Source of the DNA: Candidatus Accumulibacter similis
Lineage (GTDB): Bacteria; Pseudomonadota; Gammaproteobacteria; Burkholderiales; Rhodocyclaceae
Direction: 5' to 3'
Assembly: GCA_013347225.1 (NCBI GenBank)
Contig: CP054595.1
Span: forward strand, 3,096,415-3,160,414
Length of the DNA stretch: 64,000 nucleotides
A program made the position numbers and the translations under genes. Of this stretch, positions 1 through 9,612 are shown in pieces; the first letter of the stretch is position 1, and the number at the start of each line of letters is the position of its first letter. Under the pieces are notes generated by a model that saw nothing but the letters and a program-made list of their open reading frames with translations, did not search any database and had not been told where the DNA came from.

Positions 1-253
1 GCAACTCGAGGAAGCCGCTGCCGATGAGCGTGCTGGCGAGTTGCCGCCGCTCGGCCGGCGACAGCCGCCGCAGCGGTTCGTCCGGCCAGGGAGCGCTCCA
101 GTCCTCGCCGCACGGACAGTCGCGCTGCTCCAGATAGGCGAACAGCTCGCCGGCGGGAGTCACCCGGATGCGCTGGTTGCCGCGGCTCGAGATCGCCTGG
201 ATGCGCCGGAACTCGAGACGCAGCGGCGGGCCGTCAACAGCGGTCGTGTTCAT
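1..253 (-). CDS. Hypothetical eCIS-operon protein, 3' part cut off by window edge
   Basis: An ATG at 253 overlaps the stop of the preceding cargo-like gene by 4 bp (ATGA), and the frame stays open to base 1, giving 84 visible residues. It starts MNTTAVDGPPLRLEFRRIQA and contains a CPCGEDW patch around residue 45, followed by a charged helical stretch. I do not recognise a family. The overlap shows it is translationally coupled to the DUF4157/metallopeptidase gene, so it probably belongs to the same cargo module. It could be a partner or immunity-like protein, but nothing in the sequence shows that. Confidence 0.7.
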   Translation of the reverse strand, partial: MNTTAVDGPPLRLEFRRIQAISSRGNQRIRVTPAGELFAYLEQRDCPCGEDWSAPWPDEPLRRLSPAERRQLASTLIGSGFLEL

Positions 254-2205
254 CCGATGCGCCACTCGGACTGCGCGATGTCGGGCGCCGTCATGCGACC
301 GAGCGCTTCCCAGAGGGTGACGTAGTGGCGCGGCAGCACATCGATGCCGTTCGACATCTGGCTCGAGGTCCTCACCCCCCAGACCGCCGGCCCCGGTACC
401 CCGGCCGCCGTGACCAGGCCGGAATAGAGGGTCTGCTGCGTGCCGAGCGTGCCGCTGGTGTTGTTCTGGTACTCGTCGGGCAGGCCGAGCATGTGGCCGA
501 ACTCGTGCTCGCCGACCGAGTAGCGGTTGGCGGCATAGGTCGTCTCGAAGCTGTGGTCGACCGAGATGTCCGCACGACGGTTGCCGGCATCGCCGGCGCT
601 ACCGACGGCGCCGTGGCCAAGAACACCGATCGGCTGCGGCACGCCGAGGCCGGCGAGGAAACTGCGGACCGCGGCGGCACGCCGGTCCGAGAGGCCCTGG
701 TTGTGCGTCGCTTCTCCGTCGCGACTGGCGAAGCCGTCGACCTTGAGCGGAATCAGCGGGTCCGACGGGTTCTTCTGCCGCGCCGCATTGGCGAAGGCGG
801 TCAGCGCCGGGCGTACTGCCGGTTCGATGACGTCCGAATCGTTGGCGAAGAGCACCGGCGACGCTGCCGCTGCCGCCAGCGCCGTCTCCAGCCGCTGCCG
901 CTCGGTGGTGGCGACGCTGCCGCTGTTGAAGTCCGGCTCCTCGCGGACGTCGGACTGGTAGAGGTCGGCGGTCGCCGGCCGTTCCGGATGCGCCGGGTCG
1001 GGGTCGCTGGTGGCCGACTTGTAGTCGATCCCCGGCCCCGGGCTCTTGTGCACCGTCGTCACGTAGTGCGCCGCCGCGTCGTCATCGACTTCCACCGGTG
1101 TCACCAGCGGGATCGCCCGGAAATCCCAGCACGGCTTGCTCGACCAGAGGACATGCTGCGCGCTCCAGCGCGCGCTGACGCGGCCGATGTAATCGCGCTT
1201 GAAATCGGCCTTCTCGCTGTCGCTCCAGAAGAAGCGGCTCATGTCTTCGCCGGCCAGCGCCCGCCGCAGGACGTCGAACACCCCCGGCGCATTGTCGGCG
1301 GCGACGAAATTGAACTTCATCTTCACCGTCACCGGCATCAGTCCGAACAGCGGGAAGTAATCGGCGTCGAACATGCCGAAGGTGGTCGAGGGAATGTAGC
1401 GCTCGAGGTGCATGCGGCGCAGCGCGAAGGCATCGCGGCGAGCGCCCTCCTCGGGCGTCAGGCAGGAGCCGAACAGGCGATCGAAGAGCGGCGTCGGCGC
1501 TGCCGGTACGCCGCCCGGCAGCGGCACGCCGGCATCGGTCGGTCCGCCCGTGGCCGCTGCAGCTGCCGCATCCGGAATGGATGCGGCAGCTGCAGCGGCG
1601 GCGCCGGCGTCCGGAGTACGGGCAACGGTCCGGGTGGCATCGCCACTCACCACATGCGCCAGCTCGTGCGCAAGCAGCCGCCGCCCCGAATCCGACCCGG
1701 GTTCGTAACGACCGGCGGCAAAACCGATATCGTTGCCGAAGCTGAAGGCACGCGCCGACAGCGCGCGTGCCGCCGTCGCCGCCGGCGCACCGCTGTGTAC
1801 GCGCACCGCGCCGAGATCGCGGCCGAAACGCGGTTCGAAGAAGTCGCGCGTGGCGCCATCGAGCGGCCGCCCCGCATCCAGGCCGGGCAACGACGCCGAC
1901 TGCGGGCCGCTGCCCTCGGCCGAGCGCTGCACGCCCGCGGCGCAACTGGCGCAAGGCGCGAGCGGCGCACAGCCGGCACATCCTGCCGGCGCCATCACCG
2001 CCGCGGCGAGTGCCTCGGCCCGCCGCTCGCCCGCGTCGCCGGGCTGCGAGACGGGAACCCCGCGCGCGGCAAGAAATCGCGGGACGCCCTCGTGCGCCGC
2101 CGGCACCATCGGCTGCCGCGCAGGCGCAACGACAGCCGGCGGTGCCGCGGTGGACGCGCTCCGCCGGACCGCCTCGCCACCGCTGCGGCGGTAAGTCCTG
2201 GTCAT
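250..2205 (-). CDS. DUF4157 - OmpA-like - HExxH metalloprotease fusion, probable eCIS cargo
   Basis: 651 residues in three parts. Residues about 120-190 are a DUF4157 domain with LGAVRVHSG and the motif HELAHVV (180-186); this domain is commonly linked to eCIS loci. A CxxC-x5-CxxC group (Cys 76, 79, 85, 88) precedes it. After an Ala-rich linker and a region of unknown fold, residues about 440-553 resemble the OmpA peptidoglycan-binding fold (LSDRRAAAVRSFL, NRRADISV). The C-terminus has HEFGHMLGLPDEY (567-579) and a downstream QMSNG that could be a Met-turn, as in metzincin zinc proteases. ATG 2205 follows the TPR-gene stop directly, with GAGGGAG upstream. Known: DUF4157 proteins are often eCIS effectors. 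Inferred: this is a secreted protease loaded into the particle. Confidence 0.85.
   Translation of the reverse strand: MTRTYRRSGGEAVRRSASTAAPPAVVAPARQPMVPAAHEGVPRFLAARGVPVSQPGDAGERRAEALAAAVMAPAGCAGCAPLAPCASCAAGVQRSAEGSGPQSASLPGLDAGRPLDGATRDFFEPRFGRDLGAVRVHSGAPAATAARALSARAFSFGNDIGFAAGRYEPGSDSGRRLLAHELAHVVSGDATRTVARTPDAGAAAAAAASIPDAAAAAATGGPTDAGVPLPGGVPAAPTPLFDRLFGSCLTPEEGARRDAFALRRMHLERYIPSTTFGMFDADYFPLFGLMPVTVKMKFNFVAADNAPGVFDVLRRALAGEDMSRFFWSDSEKADFKRDYIGRVSARWSAQHVLWSSKPCWDFRAIPLVTPVEVDDDAAAHYVTTVHKSPGPGIDYKSATSDPDPAHPERPATADLYQSDVREEPDFNSGSVATTERQRLETALAAAAASPVLFANDSDVIEPAVRPALTAFANAARQKNPSDPLIPLKVDGFASRDGEATHNQGLSDRRAAAVRSFLAGLGVPQPIGVLGHGAVGSAGDAGNRRADISVDHSFETTYAANRYSVGEHEFGHMLGLPDEYQNNTSGTLGTQQTLYSGLVTAAGVPGPAVWGVRTSSQMSNGIDVLPRHYVTLWEALGRMTAPDIAQSEWRIG
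1553..1599. repeat. Perfect 21-bp inverted repeat with 5-nt loop inside the cargo gene
   Basis: Bases 1553-1573 are the exact reverse complement of 1579-1599, with GGAAT between. The repeat encodes the poly-Ala linker (AAAAASIPDAAAAA) after the DUF4157 domain. It should form a very stable mRNA hairpin in either orientation. It may simply reflect GCN/GCW codon choice in a mirrored Ala tract. Confidence 0.85.
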
Positions 2206-3366
2206 CTATCGCTCCCTCATCGCGCGCACCATGCGTGCCACCATCTCGTCGAAACGCTGCGGCCCGAGGAGTTCATCGCGCAGGCGATCGATGTGCGCAC
2301 GGAACACCGCCTCGGCCGCCGGCCAGCGGCGGTGCCGGGCGATCGCGAGACCGGTCGCCAGCGTCCGGTAGGCTTCGGGGAAGGCCTGGCCCGCAGTCTG
2401 GATGCCGGCCATGAAGAGCACCATGCTCACCAGTCCGAGGAGGTTCCCCTGTTCGGCATAGCCTCTCGCCGCCCGCAGGCAGGCGGCGACCGCCTCGTCG
2501 CCCTGCTGCTGCGCGGCGCTCGATCGCGCCCTGCCGAGATCGATCAGGATGGCGAGTTCGGGCTGCGGATGCACCCGGCACAGCTCGGCGGCCTCGGTGA
2601 ACAGCGCCTGCGCGGCGGCGTGCTCACCGCGCGCCGCCAGCAGGCTGGCCAGCGTCACATCCATCTGGATCACCTCGCGCCAGGCTGCGGCGCCCCTGAG
2701 CATCGCCCGCGCCTCTTGCAGGCGCCGCAAGGCACGCGGCAGATCGACCAGGCTGATGAAGACGAAGGCAAGCGACTGGCTCGCCTGGATGCGCTCTTCG
2801 ACGAGTTCCGGCGGCAGGCGCGACAGCGCCTGCGTCAGCGGCGCGCGCGCGGCGGCCACCTCGTTTGCCTCGATGTGGTACTCGCCCAGTGCCAGTTGCC
2901 TGAGCGCACCGGACGCGTCACCCGGCGGTGCCAGCGGGATGGCCTGCAGCGCCTGGCAGGCGTCGTCCAGCCGCTGCTGGCGGAGCAGGACGCGCACGCG
3001 GCTGATCGCGCAGCAGGCGGCGAGTTCGCCGGCAGGCGCGTCGCTGGCGTCGCTCGCCTGCTGCACCAGGTCGAGCGCGGCATCGAGATCGAGCCGGCGC
3101 ATGCGGACGACCGCGCGGCGCAGCAGGACGCGGCCGCGGGCATCGGCGTCGGCCACCTCATCCGCCAGCAGCGCGGCCTCGTCGAGCCAGTCGTCGACCG
3201 GCGTCGGCCAGCCCGCGAACACCGGGTGCGCGCATGCCGCTCGCAGCAGGGCCGCCAGGCGGAGTCGGGCCGAGCCACGGGCGCGCGTGATCGGCACGTC
3301 CAGCAGGCGATCGCCCAGCAGGCGAGCGGTCGACTGCTCGAGATCAGGCGACGAGGGCTGTTTCAT
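2206..3366 (-). CDS. TPR-like helical-repeat protein between two cargo genes
   Basis: 386 residues, almost entirely alpha-helical with tetratricopeptide-like periodicity (for example ALGEYHIEANEVAAARAPL and LASLLAARGEHAAAQALFTEA). No signal peptide or membrane segment is seen. The ATG at 3366 is preferred because AAGGTGAG lies at the right distance; it overlaps the end of the upstream DUF4157 gene by 23 bp. An alternative ATG at 3381 would add five residues. The gene lies between two DUF4157 cargo-like genes. Known: TPR proteins usually mediate protein-protein contacts. Inferred: it may be a cytoplasmic chaperone or loading factor for one or both neighbours. Confidence 0.75.
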   Translation of the reverse strand: MKQPSSPDLEQSTARLLGDRLLDVPITRARGSARLRLAALLRAACAHPVFAGWPTPVDDWLDEAALLADEVADADARGRVLLRRAVVRMRRLDLDAALDLVQQASDASDAPAGELAACCAISRVRVLLRQQRLDDACQALQAIPLAPPGDASGALRQLALGEYHIEANEVAAARAPLTQALSRLPPELVEERIQASQSLAFVFISLVDLPRALRRLQEARAMLRGAAAWREVIQMDVTLASLLAARGEHAAAQALFTEAAELCRVHPQPELAILIDLGRARSSAAQQQGDEAVAACLRAARGYAEQGNLLGLVSMVLFMAGIQTAGQAFPEAYRTLATGLAIARHRRWPAAEAVFRAHIDRLRDELLGPQRFDEMVARMVRAMRER

Positions 3367-6300
3367 CGCGCTCACCTTCATCGGCCACGCCTGCGCCACC
3401 GGACTCGCTGGCCGACCCTTCGCCCGGCGGCAACGCCGTGACGCCTTCGCCGGTCGCGACGAAGTACGGCCGGTAGGTCGCCGCGAAGTCGACGATGTAG
3501 CCCTGTCCCGCCATTTCCTCGGCCTCCAGCACGCCATCGTGGGCGGCCAGATCGTCCTGCAGGGCAAGCGCATCGGCGCGCGTCGCGCGCGAATCGTCGA
3601 TGTTCGCCTCCGCCTGCTCCATCGACTGGCGATTGCGTTCCTGTTCCTCGCTCGCCTGCTCGCCGACCGCCTGCAGACCGGCATCGGTTTCGTCGAGGCT
3701 GCCGCTCCGCGCAGCGATATCCTGCCCGCCGCCGTCGAGTTCCGCCTCGATCTCATCCAGGCCGAGTGCCTGATTGATCATGCCCATGATGAACTCGTTG
3801 ATCGACTGCATCACCTGATTGACCTTGCGTCGCACTGCCCGCACTGCCGGCGCCACGAGGCCATCCCAGAGCGCACCGGCGGTCGCATCCCAGGCGCGCT
3901 CGAGCCAGCTGCGCGAACGCGGCTCCTCGGGCTTGGCCTCGACACTGACCCCCTGCCCCTCGGACTGGACCGCATCCGCCTGCTGCTGGCCGCGTGCCGC
4001 ATCTCCCGAGGCTTCGGCGCCCTGCGCCGACATCTCCTGCTGCGAGGCCGAAGCCTGCTCGAGCTTGCCCTGCTCCGTCGCCACCGTCTCGCGCTCGGCA
4101 CCGGCAAAGCCCGCCTGCCCGGCATTGCGCTCCTGCAGCGTTGCGGCAGCGGCGCGCGCCGCGACATTGTGCTGCTCGGCGGCAACGGTCTCGGCGACGT
4201 AGTCGTTCACCGCTTCCATCGCACTGGCGATGTCGGTTCGCTGCTCGCGGATCGACACCAGTGCCGACGGACTCCAGGGTACCGGCGCCGGCGGTTGTGC
4301 GGGTGATGCTGACGCTGCGCCGGGCGCCCCGGTGCCGCCGCTGCCGTCCGCAGCGACGAGCGAGTCGTCGAGCACCGGCGACCCGTCGCCGCTGCCTGCC
4401 GCCGGAGCCTCGTCGGCGGCGGCACTGGGGATCGCCGCAGCAGCTTCCTCACGGCCCGCGGATCCGGAATCGGTGGCGCTGCGCGCCGCCGCCTCTTCAC
4501 CGGCTGCGCCGGGCGCCGATGGCAAGCCGAGTTGCGCCAGCATCCAGTCGCCGACCGCCAGACTCTGCGTCTGTACGTCCTCCGAGCCGCGAACGGCGAG
4601 CCTGCCGATGCCGGCGACCGAGCGGTCGAGCAGCGTGCGCGGCACGGCACCGGCAAAACGGTCGGCGAAGTCGACCGTCGGACCAAAGACGGCACGCGCA
4701 CCCGCCTCGCCGGTCTGCCAGCGATGGCCAGCGACGAAATGGGCGTCGAACAGGAGACGCTGCGAGGGATCGTTCGGGTTCACCCAGATACCGGTATTGC
4801 CTTCGCGGCGCAGCGCTTCGAAGAAGGCCTCGCTGCGGAAATAGTCGGGGTCGAAAGTTCCGGTCAGCGGTGCCGGCGCCGGGCCGCCGGCACCGAAAGC
4901 CGGGCCGCCGCGGGCGAGCGCCTCGGCCTCGGCGGTGGTGCGGATGAACGGAACGTCGAGCGGCGCACCGCTGCCGCCGGGCGGCCGGCGTGCCGAGCGT
5001 GTTCCGAACTCCGTCCACGGCGAAGTCGCCCGTGTCGTACCGCGCGGCGTCACGAGCGGTGCATTGGCGAGCTGGATGTAGCGCGGATCGTAGGCGACAT
5101 GCGGCGCGTCGAGGACCGAGATGGTGTGATGCGGCGTCTTGTATACCGTGCTGCGTGTCGCCTGCTGGCGGAAGGCCGCGATCTCGGCCTCGGTCCATTG
5201 CGCCGGCGCGTTCGGTCGCGCATTCAGCTGTCGCGCGAGGTCGGCGTCGCTCAGCGACGGATTGGCTGCCATCGCGTTGTTGATCGTGCTCGCCTCGTTG
5301 CGGCGCAGACCATCGAGGAAGCGCTGCAGGCGGTCACCCGGCCGTCCGAAGAGCAGGCGGTTGGTCGCCGGGTCGGTACGCAACACCAGATCGTTGAAGT
5401 TGATCTCCGGAAAGTCGGCAGCCGGCATGCTCGACTGGAGACGGGCGCGGGCGGCGGCCTCGGTCAGCGCGCCGGTGCTCTGCGCCCCGGCCAGCTCGGC
5501 GCGCAGCCGCCCGCCGACGAAGCCGTGGTGTGCGCGCTCCGAACGGGCGAACAACAGCCGTGCCAGATCGAGGTTCTCACCGTAAACGCGACCGGCGTGG
5601 CGCCCCAGTCGCGAACCGGCGACCCAGCGTCCGACGGCGGAACCGGCGACGCCGCGACCGAAACGACGCAGCCCGCCGGCAGTGGCGGTCGCGGCCCCGC
5701 CCAGCAGGCGGCCAGGCGCGCTGCCGAGGAGTGCCCGTGCGCGCGCGCCGACCGCGCCCAGAGCGCCCCCGGCGACGCGGCCGAAACCGGTGCGGCCGAT
5801 TGCCCGCGCCGCCCGCCCGGCGGCGGTCGTGGACAGCGCGGTGCGCAGCCCGAAATCGCGCGTCCGCCCCATGAAGGTGTGGAAACGCCCGGAGACACCG
5901 GCACCGGCACGGCGCGCCGCGCCCGCGGCGCCGCTGCCGGCGCGACCCACCGCCGCTGCCGCCCGCCCGATGCGGCCGGGTTGCGCCGCCAGGCGACCGG
6001 CGGCGCCGGCGACGCGGCTGCCCGCGCCGCGCGCGGCGCGGCCGACGAGCCGCCCGACGCGGCTGCGGCCAAGCAGCCGTGCCGCTCCGGGTGCCACTGC
6101 GGTGGCGACGGCGACGGCACTCATCACCGTCCCCATCGCATCCTGGCGGACCATCCCGAGGAGGCGCCGGCGCTCCTCGGGATCGGTCTCGTTCTTCAGC
6201 CGATAGTAGTTGTAGCCGGTCAGGATGATGCCGAGGACGAGGCTGATGCCGTCGAGAATCAGTGCCGCCACGTCGCAGAAGCGGCCGACGGTGAGCAGGA

Positions 6301-7657
6301 AGGCGCCGACCGGCGGCAGCAGCAGGCTGAGGATGAAACCGCTGACGGTGGCGACCAGCCCGATGATGCCGACGATGCCGCCAAGCTGGCCGGTGACGTC
6401 GCGGATCGTCGCCAGCGTGCGCAACCACAACGGCTCGGCCTCGTAGCCCGTGCGCGGTGGACCCGCCTGCAGCCCCTCGCCGGCAAGTCCCTGCAGGGCA
6501 CTTGCCTCGGGGTCGGTGAGCTGGCGGTCGCCGAGCGCGTCGGTCGCATCGAGCAGCGCGCGCGTCTGCGGGTCGAGCGCGGCAATGCGCTCGTCGGAGA
6601 GATTTCCCTCGAGATAGGCGGCGACCTCTTCGCCGACGAGGCTCTCGAACTCGGCCGCCGGACCGGGCCGCTCGACAGGCCGGCGCGGCGCGGCGTCCGC
6701 CATCGCGGCGCCCGCGCGCAGCGCCCCGTCGCCGTCTCCCGCAGCGCCCGCGTCTTCACCGCCGCTACCGGTTGCGCCCCCGTCGCCATCGCCGGCGTCG
6801 GCCGTATCCGCCTCTGCCGCTTCCTCCGGCACCGGTTCGCCCTCGTCGCGCTGCCCAGCGTCGGCAACCTCGGTCAGCGTCGAGCGGGTCCCCGGGTTCA
6901 ACTCGACGGTCGTTGCCGCCGCATCGGCACCTGCCGCCGGCGTTGCCGCCAGTCGCGACGCCATCTCGTCCTCGGAGAAGGCGAAGGACTGCCCTGCCGC
7001 GTGCGCCGGCGTCGCGCCGGCACCGGCGGTCTGGTCCGGGGCGCGGCGTATCGCCGTATCGCCTCGCCGCTGCTGCACGACGTGCGCCGCCTCGTGCGCC
7101 ATCAGGGAGATGTCGTCCGGGCGCTGCCGCTCCCCCAGCCAGACGTCACGGCCGTGGGTGAAGGCACGGGCGCCGAGCCGTGCACTGGCGTCGGCCGCCG
7201 TCGTCCCCTGATGGACGCGGACCTCACCCAGGTCCGTACCGAGCGTTGCCTCGATGCGGGTCTGCAGTGACGGCAGCAGGGGCTGCACGCTATCGCCCCG
7301 GTCGGCACTCGCCTCCCCCGGCCGATCGTCCGGCGGGTCGGCGCGCAGGCTCTTGCGCCGCACGGCCGGCTGGCCGAGCGGCTGCGCAGCCGCGCCGGTG
7401 TTCGCTGGCGCCGACGAGAGAAAACGGGGCAGCGCCGACGCGTCGTGCAGGACGGACTCGGCGACCGCATCCGCCTCGCGCTCGAGCGGATCATCTTCGG
7501 GCCCGACCTCGAGTTTCGCCTGCAGCGCGGGATGCGCAAGAAATCGCGGCATTCCCGCCTGCTCGCGCTGCTCAGGCGAGCGTTCGCGGCCGCTGCCGGG
7601 CAGTACGCCGGCGGACTCGCTGCCGGCCTTGCGCAGCACCGTCTGCAGGCCGTTCAT
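3344..7657 (-). CDS. Large DUF4157 protein with membrane segments, probable eCIS effector
   Basis: 1437 residues. Near the N-terminus is PRFLAHPALQAKLEVGP (37-53), typical of eCIS-linked DUF4157 proteins, then the DUF4157 core with LGEVRVHQG and HEAAHVVQQ (188-196). Residues about 422-484 hold two or three strongly hydrophobic segments (start GGIVGIIGLVATVSGF). Residues about 519-699 are rich in Gly, Arg and Ala with amphipathic character. A mixed, possibly enzymatic region follows (TPHHTISVLDAPH). The C-terminal 300 residues are acidic and coiled-coil-like. The ATG overlaps the ATPase stop by 4 bp. Inferred: a membrane-acting toxin carried by the particle; the catalytic activity, if any, is not recognisable. 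Confidence 0.8.
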   Translation of the reverse strand: MNGLQTVLRKAGSESAGVLPGSGRERSPEQREQAGMPRFLAHPALQAKLEVGPEDDPLEREADAVAESVLHDASALPRFLSSAPANTGAAAQPLGQPAVRRKSLRADPPDDRPGEASADRGDSVQPLLPSLQTRIEATLGTDLGEVRVHQGTTAADASARLGARAFTHGRDVWLGERQRPDDISLMAHEAAHVVQQRRGDTAIRRAPDQTAGAGATPAHAAGQSFAFSEDEMASRLAATPAAGADAAATTVELNPGTRSTLTEVADAGQRDEGEPVPEEAAEADTADAGDGDGGATGSGGEDAGAAGDGDGALRAGAAMADAAPRRPVERPGPAAEFESLVGEEVAAYLEGNLSDERIAALDPQTRALLDATDALGDRQLTDPEASALQGLAGEGLQAGPPRTGYEAEPLWLRTLATIRDVTGQLGGIVGIIGLVATVSGFILSLLLPPVGAFLLTVGRFCDVAALILDGISLVLGIILTGYNYYRLKNETDPEERRRLLGMVRQDAMGTVMSAVAVATAVAPGAARLLGRSRVGRLVGRAARGAGSRVAGAAGRLAAQPGRIGRAAAAVGRAGSGAAGAARRAGAGVSGRFHTFMGRTRDFGLRTALSTTAAGRAARAIGRTGFGRVAGGALGAVGARARALLGSAPGRLLGGAATATAGGLRRFGRGVAGSAVGRWVAGSRLGRHAGRVYGENLDLARLLFARSERAHHGFVGGRLRAELAGAQSTGALTEAAARARLQSSMPAADFPEINFNDLVLRTDPATNRLLFGRPGDRLQRFLDGLRRNEASTINNAMAANPSLSDADLARQLNARPNAPAQWTEAEIAAFRQQATRSTVYKTPHHTISVLDAPHVAYDPRYIQLANAPLVTPRGTTRATSPWTEFGTRSARRPPGGSGAPLDVPFIRTTAEAEALARGGPAFGAGGPAPAPLTGTFDPDYFRSEAFFEALRREGNTGIWVNPNDPSQRLLFDAHFVAGHRWQTGEAGARAVFGPTVDFADRFAGAVPRTLLDRSVAGIGRLAVRGSEDVQTQSLAVGDWMLAQLGLPSAPGAAGEEAAARSATDSGSAGREEAAAAIPSAAADEAPAAGSGDGSPVLDDSLVAADGSGGTGAPGAASASPAQPPAPVPWSPSALVSIREQRTDIASAMEAVNDYVAETVAAEQHNVAARAAAATLQERNAGQAGFAGAERETVATEQGKLEQASASQQEMSAQGAEASGDAARGQQQADAVQSEGQGVSVEAKPEEPRSRSWLERAWDATAGALWDGLVAPAVRAVRRKVNQVMQSINEFIMGMINQALGLDEIEAELDGGGQDIAARSGSLDETDAGLQAVGEQASEEQERNRQSMEQAEANIDDSRATRADALALQDDLAAHDGVLEAEEMAGQGYIVDFAATYRPYFVATGEGVTALPPGEGSASESGGAGVADEGERDETALVA

Positions 7658-9612
7658 CCTGCCACCGACATCGCGCTCGGCAGCGACTTGCCGAGCTTGC
7701 GATACTCCGCCGCCACTGCCACCAGCAATGCCACCTCATCCAGCGCCGTGCCGCGCTGGCGCGCCAGCGCGGCGGCGGCGAGAACGACATTGCGGATGTG
7801 GCCGCCGGCAAGGTCACAGGCGGCGGCGAGACGATTCAGCGTGGCGGCGTCGAGCCCGTGCTGTTCACCGAGATGCGCCAGCCACAGCGCGCGCCGCTCC
7901 TCGGGACCGGGCGCGGGGAACTCGATGATCGCGTCGAGCCGTCGCGTGAATGCCGAGTCAAAGCGCGCGCGGCTGTTGCTGGTCAGCAGGACGATTCCCT
8001 CGAAGCTCTCGATCCGCTGCAGCAGGTAGTTGGTCTGCTGGTTGGCGAAGCGGTCGTTGGCGTCCTTGACGTCGGTGCGCTTGCCGAACAGCGAATCCGC
8101 TTCGTCGAAGAGCAGGACGACCTCGGCGTGCTCGGCGCGGGCGAACAGTTCGGACAGGTTCTTCTCGGTCTCGCCGATGTACTTGCTTGTCACCGAGGCA
8201 AGATCGACGCGGTAGAGCGGCAGTCCGAGGCGGGTCGCCACCCAGCTCGCGGCGAGCGTCTTGCCGGTCCCCGACGGTCCGACCAGCAGCGCCCGCACCC
8301 CAGGCCGGTAACGCGTCCGTGCCGCCGCGCCGAGACCTTCGGCAAGCGTGTCGCGCTGCCGGCAACGGGCCAGCAGGGCGTCGAGCGAGTTGCGCAGCAG
8401 CGGCGTCAGGATCAACGCCTCGTCCGGAATGTCGTCGGCGAGGAGTTCGGCCAGTGCGCCGAGGTCGGCGCCGACACCGCTGCGCGCCACCTGCGTGACA
8501 TGGCTGATCGCCACCTCTTCGTCGAGGCGCGCCGCTGCCGAGCGGGCCGCCTGCCCCAGCTCGGCGATGCGCCCGGCAGCGTGGCGGTGGTGCGCGGCGA
8601 GTGCGGCGATCGTCTCCACTGCCGGTCCCGTGCCGAGCGCGGCACGCCAGAGCTGGCTGCGCTCGGCCGCCGCCGGCACCGGCAGTCGCCACTGTGCGAC
8701 GGCCGCGCCCGCCTCGACGCTGCCGTCCGCGCCACAGGCGACGAGCAGCGGCCCGTCGTGCCCGGGAATGCGCGGCGCCCGCCGCCGCTCGCCCGGCGCC
8801 AGCGACACGCACCACACCGGCAGGCGGCCACCGAGCCACAGCCAGGCAGCGAAACCCGGCGCCGCCTCGCCCTCGAAGAACGCGACGCGGGCGCCCATCG
8901 CGCCGACCACCTGCGCCGCCGCAGCGCGCGCCTCGAGTGGCTGCCCGCTGCGGATCAACAGCGTCCGCACCCCGTCGCGGATCAGTCCGGCCGCGTGTCG
9001 CCGCGCCTCGGCGACGGCTGACGGCGGCAACGGCGGCAGCGCCGCGGTATCGGTATCGACGCCGTCGAAATGTCCGTCCCGACCGTCGATCGCAAACAGC
9101 AGCGGCAGCGCGACGCGCACGCTGCGTTCGCACAGCGGACGCTCGTCGGGCTGCAACTGCAGCAACCCATGCCTGCGTGCCGGCCCGTCGGCCAGCGCCG
9201 ACAGCGCGTCCGGCACGCCGACTCGCTGGCACAGGCTGGCGATCAGTCCGACCGTCGGACGCGCCTCGCCAACCGGATGCTGCAACCAGATCAGCGCCCG
9301 CGCCGCCATCGGCAGCAGTTCCGACTCGCGTGCCAGCGCCAGCGCCAGGGTCTCGGCAAGGCCCAGTCGCTGCTGCACCGCCAGCGCATGCAGCCGGCGG
9401 TCCACGGCGGGCGGCGCGCCGTTCCACGCCGACACCGCCGCCCGCGGCTCGCCAACACCCTGCCGCATCGCCAGCGCAGCGGCGTGGCCCGCCAGCCAGA
9501 CGGCCTCCGGTGAGTCCTCGCCGCCACCGCCGTCGGCGAGCAGCGCGAAGGCGATTTCCGCCAGCGTCGGTGACCGCTGCGTGTCGCTGTCCACTGTCGG
9601 CGGCCGGTTCAC
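7654..9612 (-). CDS. eCIS AAA+ ATPase (Afp15/Pvc15-like)
   Basis: 652 residues with a GTG start at 9612 that overlaps the upstream stop (GTGA). The C-terminal third is a standard AAA+ module: Walker A GPSGTGKT (445-452), Walker [10 protein letters not shown] near 497-505, sensor and arginine-finger region [16 protein letters not shown], and sensor-2 stretch GGHIRNV. The N-terminal 400 residues hold a degenerate nucleotide-binding-like region ([20 protein letters not shown]). Every eCIS gene cluster has an ATPase of this type; in Afp and PVC it is needed for assembly or cargo handling. Placement just before the cargo genes fits a role in loading. Confidence 0.92.
   Translation of the reverse strand: MNRPPTVDSDTQRSPTLAEIAFALLADGGGGEDSPEAVWLAGHAAALAMRQGVGEPRAAVSAWNGAPPAVDRRLHALAVQQRLGLAETLALALARESELLPMAARALIWLQHPVGEARPTVGLIASLCQRVGVPDALSALADGPARRHGLLQLQPDERPLCERSVRVALPLLFAIDGRDGHFDGVDTDTAALPPLPPSAVAEARRHAAGLIRDGVRTLLIRSGQPLEARAAAAQVVGAMGARVAFFEGEAAPGFAAWLWLGGRLPVWCVSLAPGERRRAPRIPGHDGPLLVACGADGSVEAGAAVAQWRLPVPAAAERSQLWRAALGTGPAVETIAALAAHHRHAAGRIAELGQAARSAAARLDEEVAISHVTQVARSGVGADLGALAELLADDIPDEALILTPLLRNSLDALLARCRQRDTLAEGLGAAARTRYRPGVRALLVGPSGTGKTLAASWVATRLGLPLYRVDLASVTSKYIGETEKNLSELFARAEHAEVVLLFDEADSLFGKRTDVKDANDRFANQQTNYLLQRIESFEGIVLLTSNSRARFDSAFTRRLDAIIEFPAPGPEERRALWLAHLGEQHGLDAATLNRLAAACDLAGGHIRNVVLAAAALARQRGTALDEVALLVAVAAEYRKLGKSLPSAMSVAG

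Noticed and set aside
325..3441. Very long open frame on the plus strand opposite the cargo genes
   Set aside because: Arg-rich composition typical of the complement of high-GC coding sequence; no family motifs, and the minus-strand genes are recognisable.
4532..7270. Long plus-strand open frame opposite the large DUF4157 gene
   Set aside because: Same shadow effect; the minus-strand gene has clear DUF4157 motifs and coupled start.
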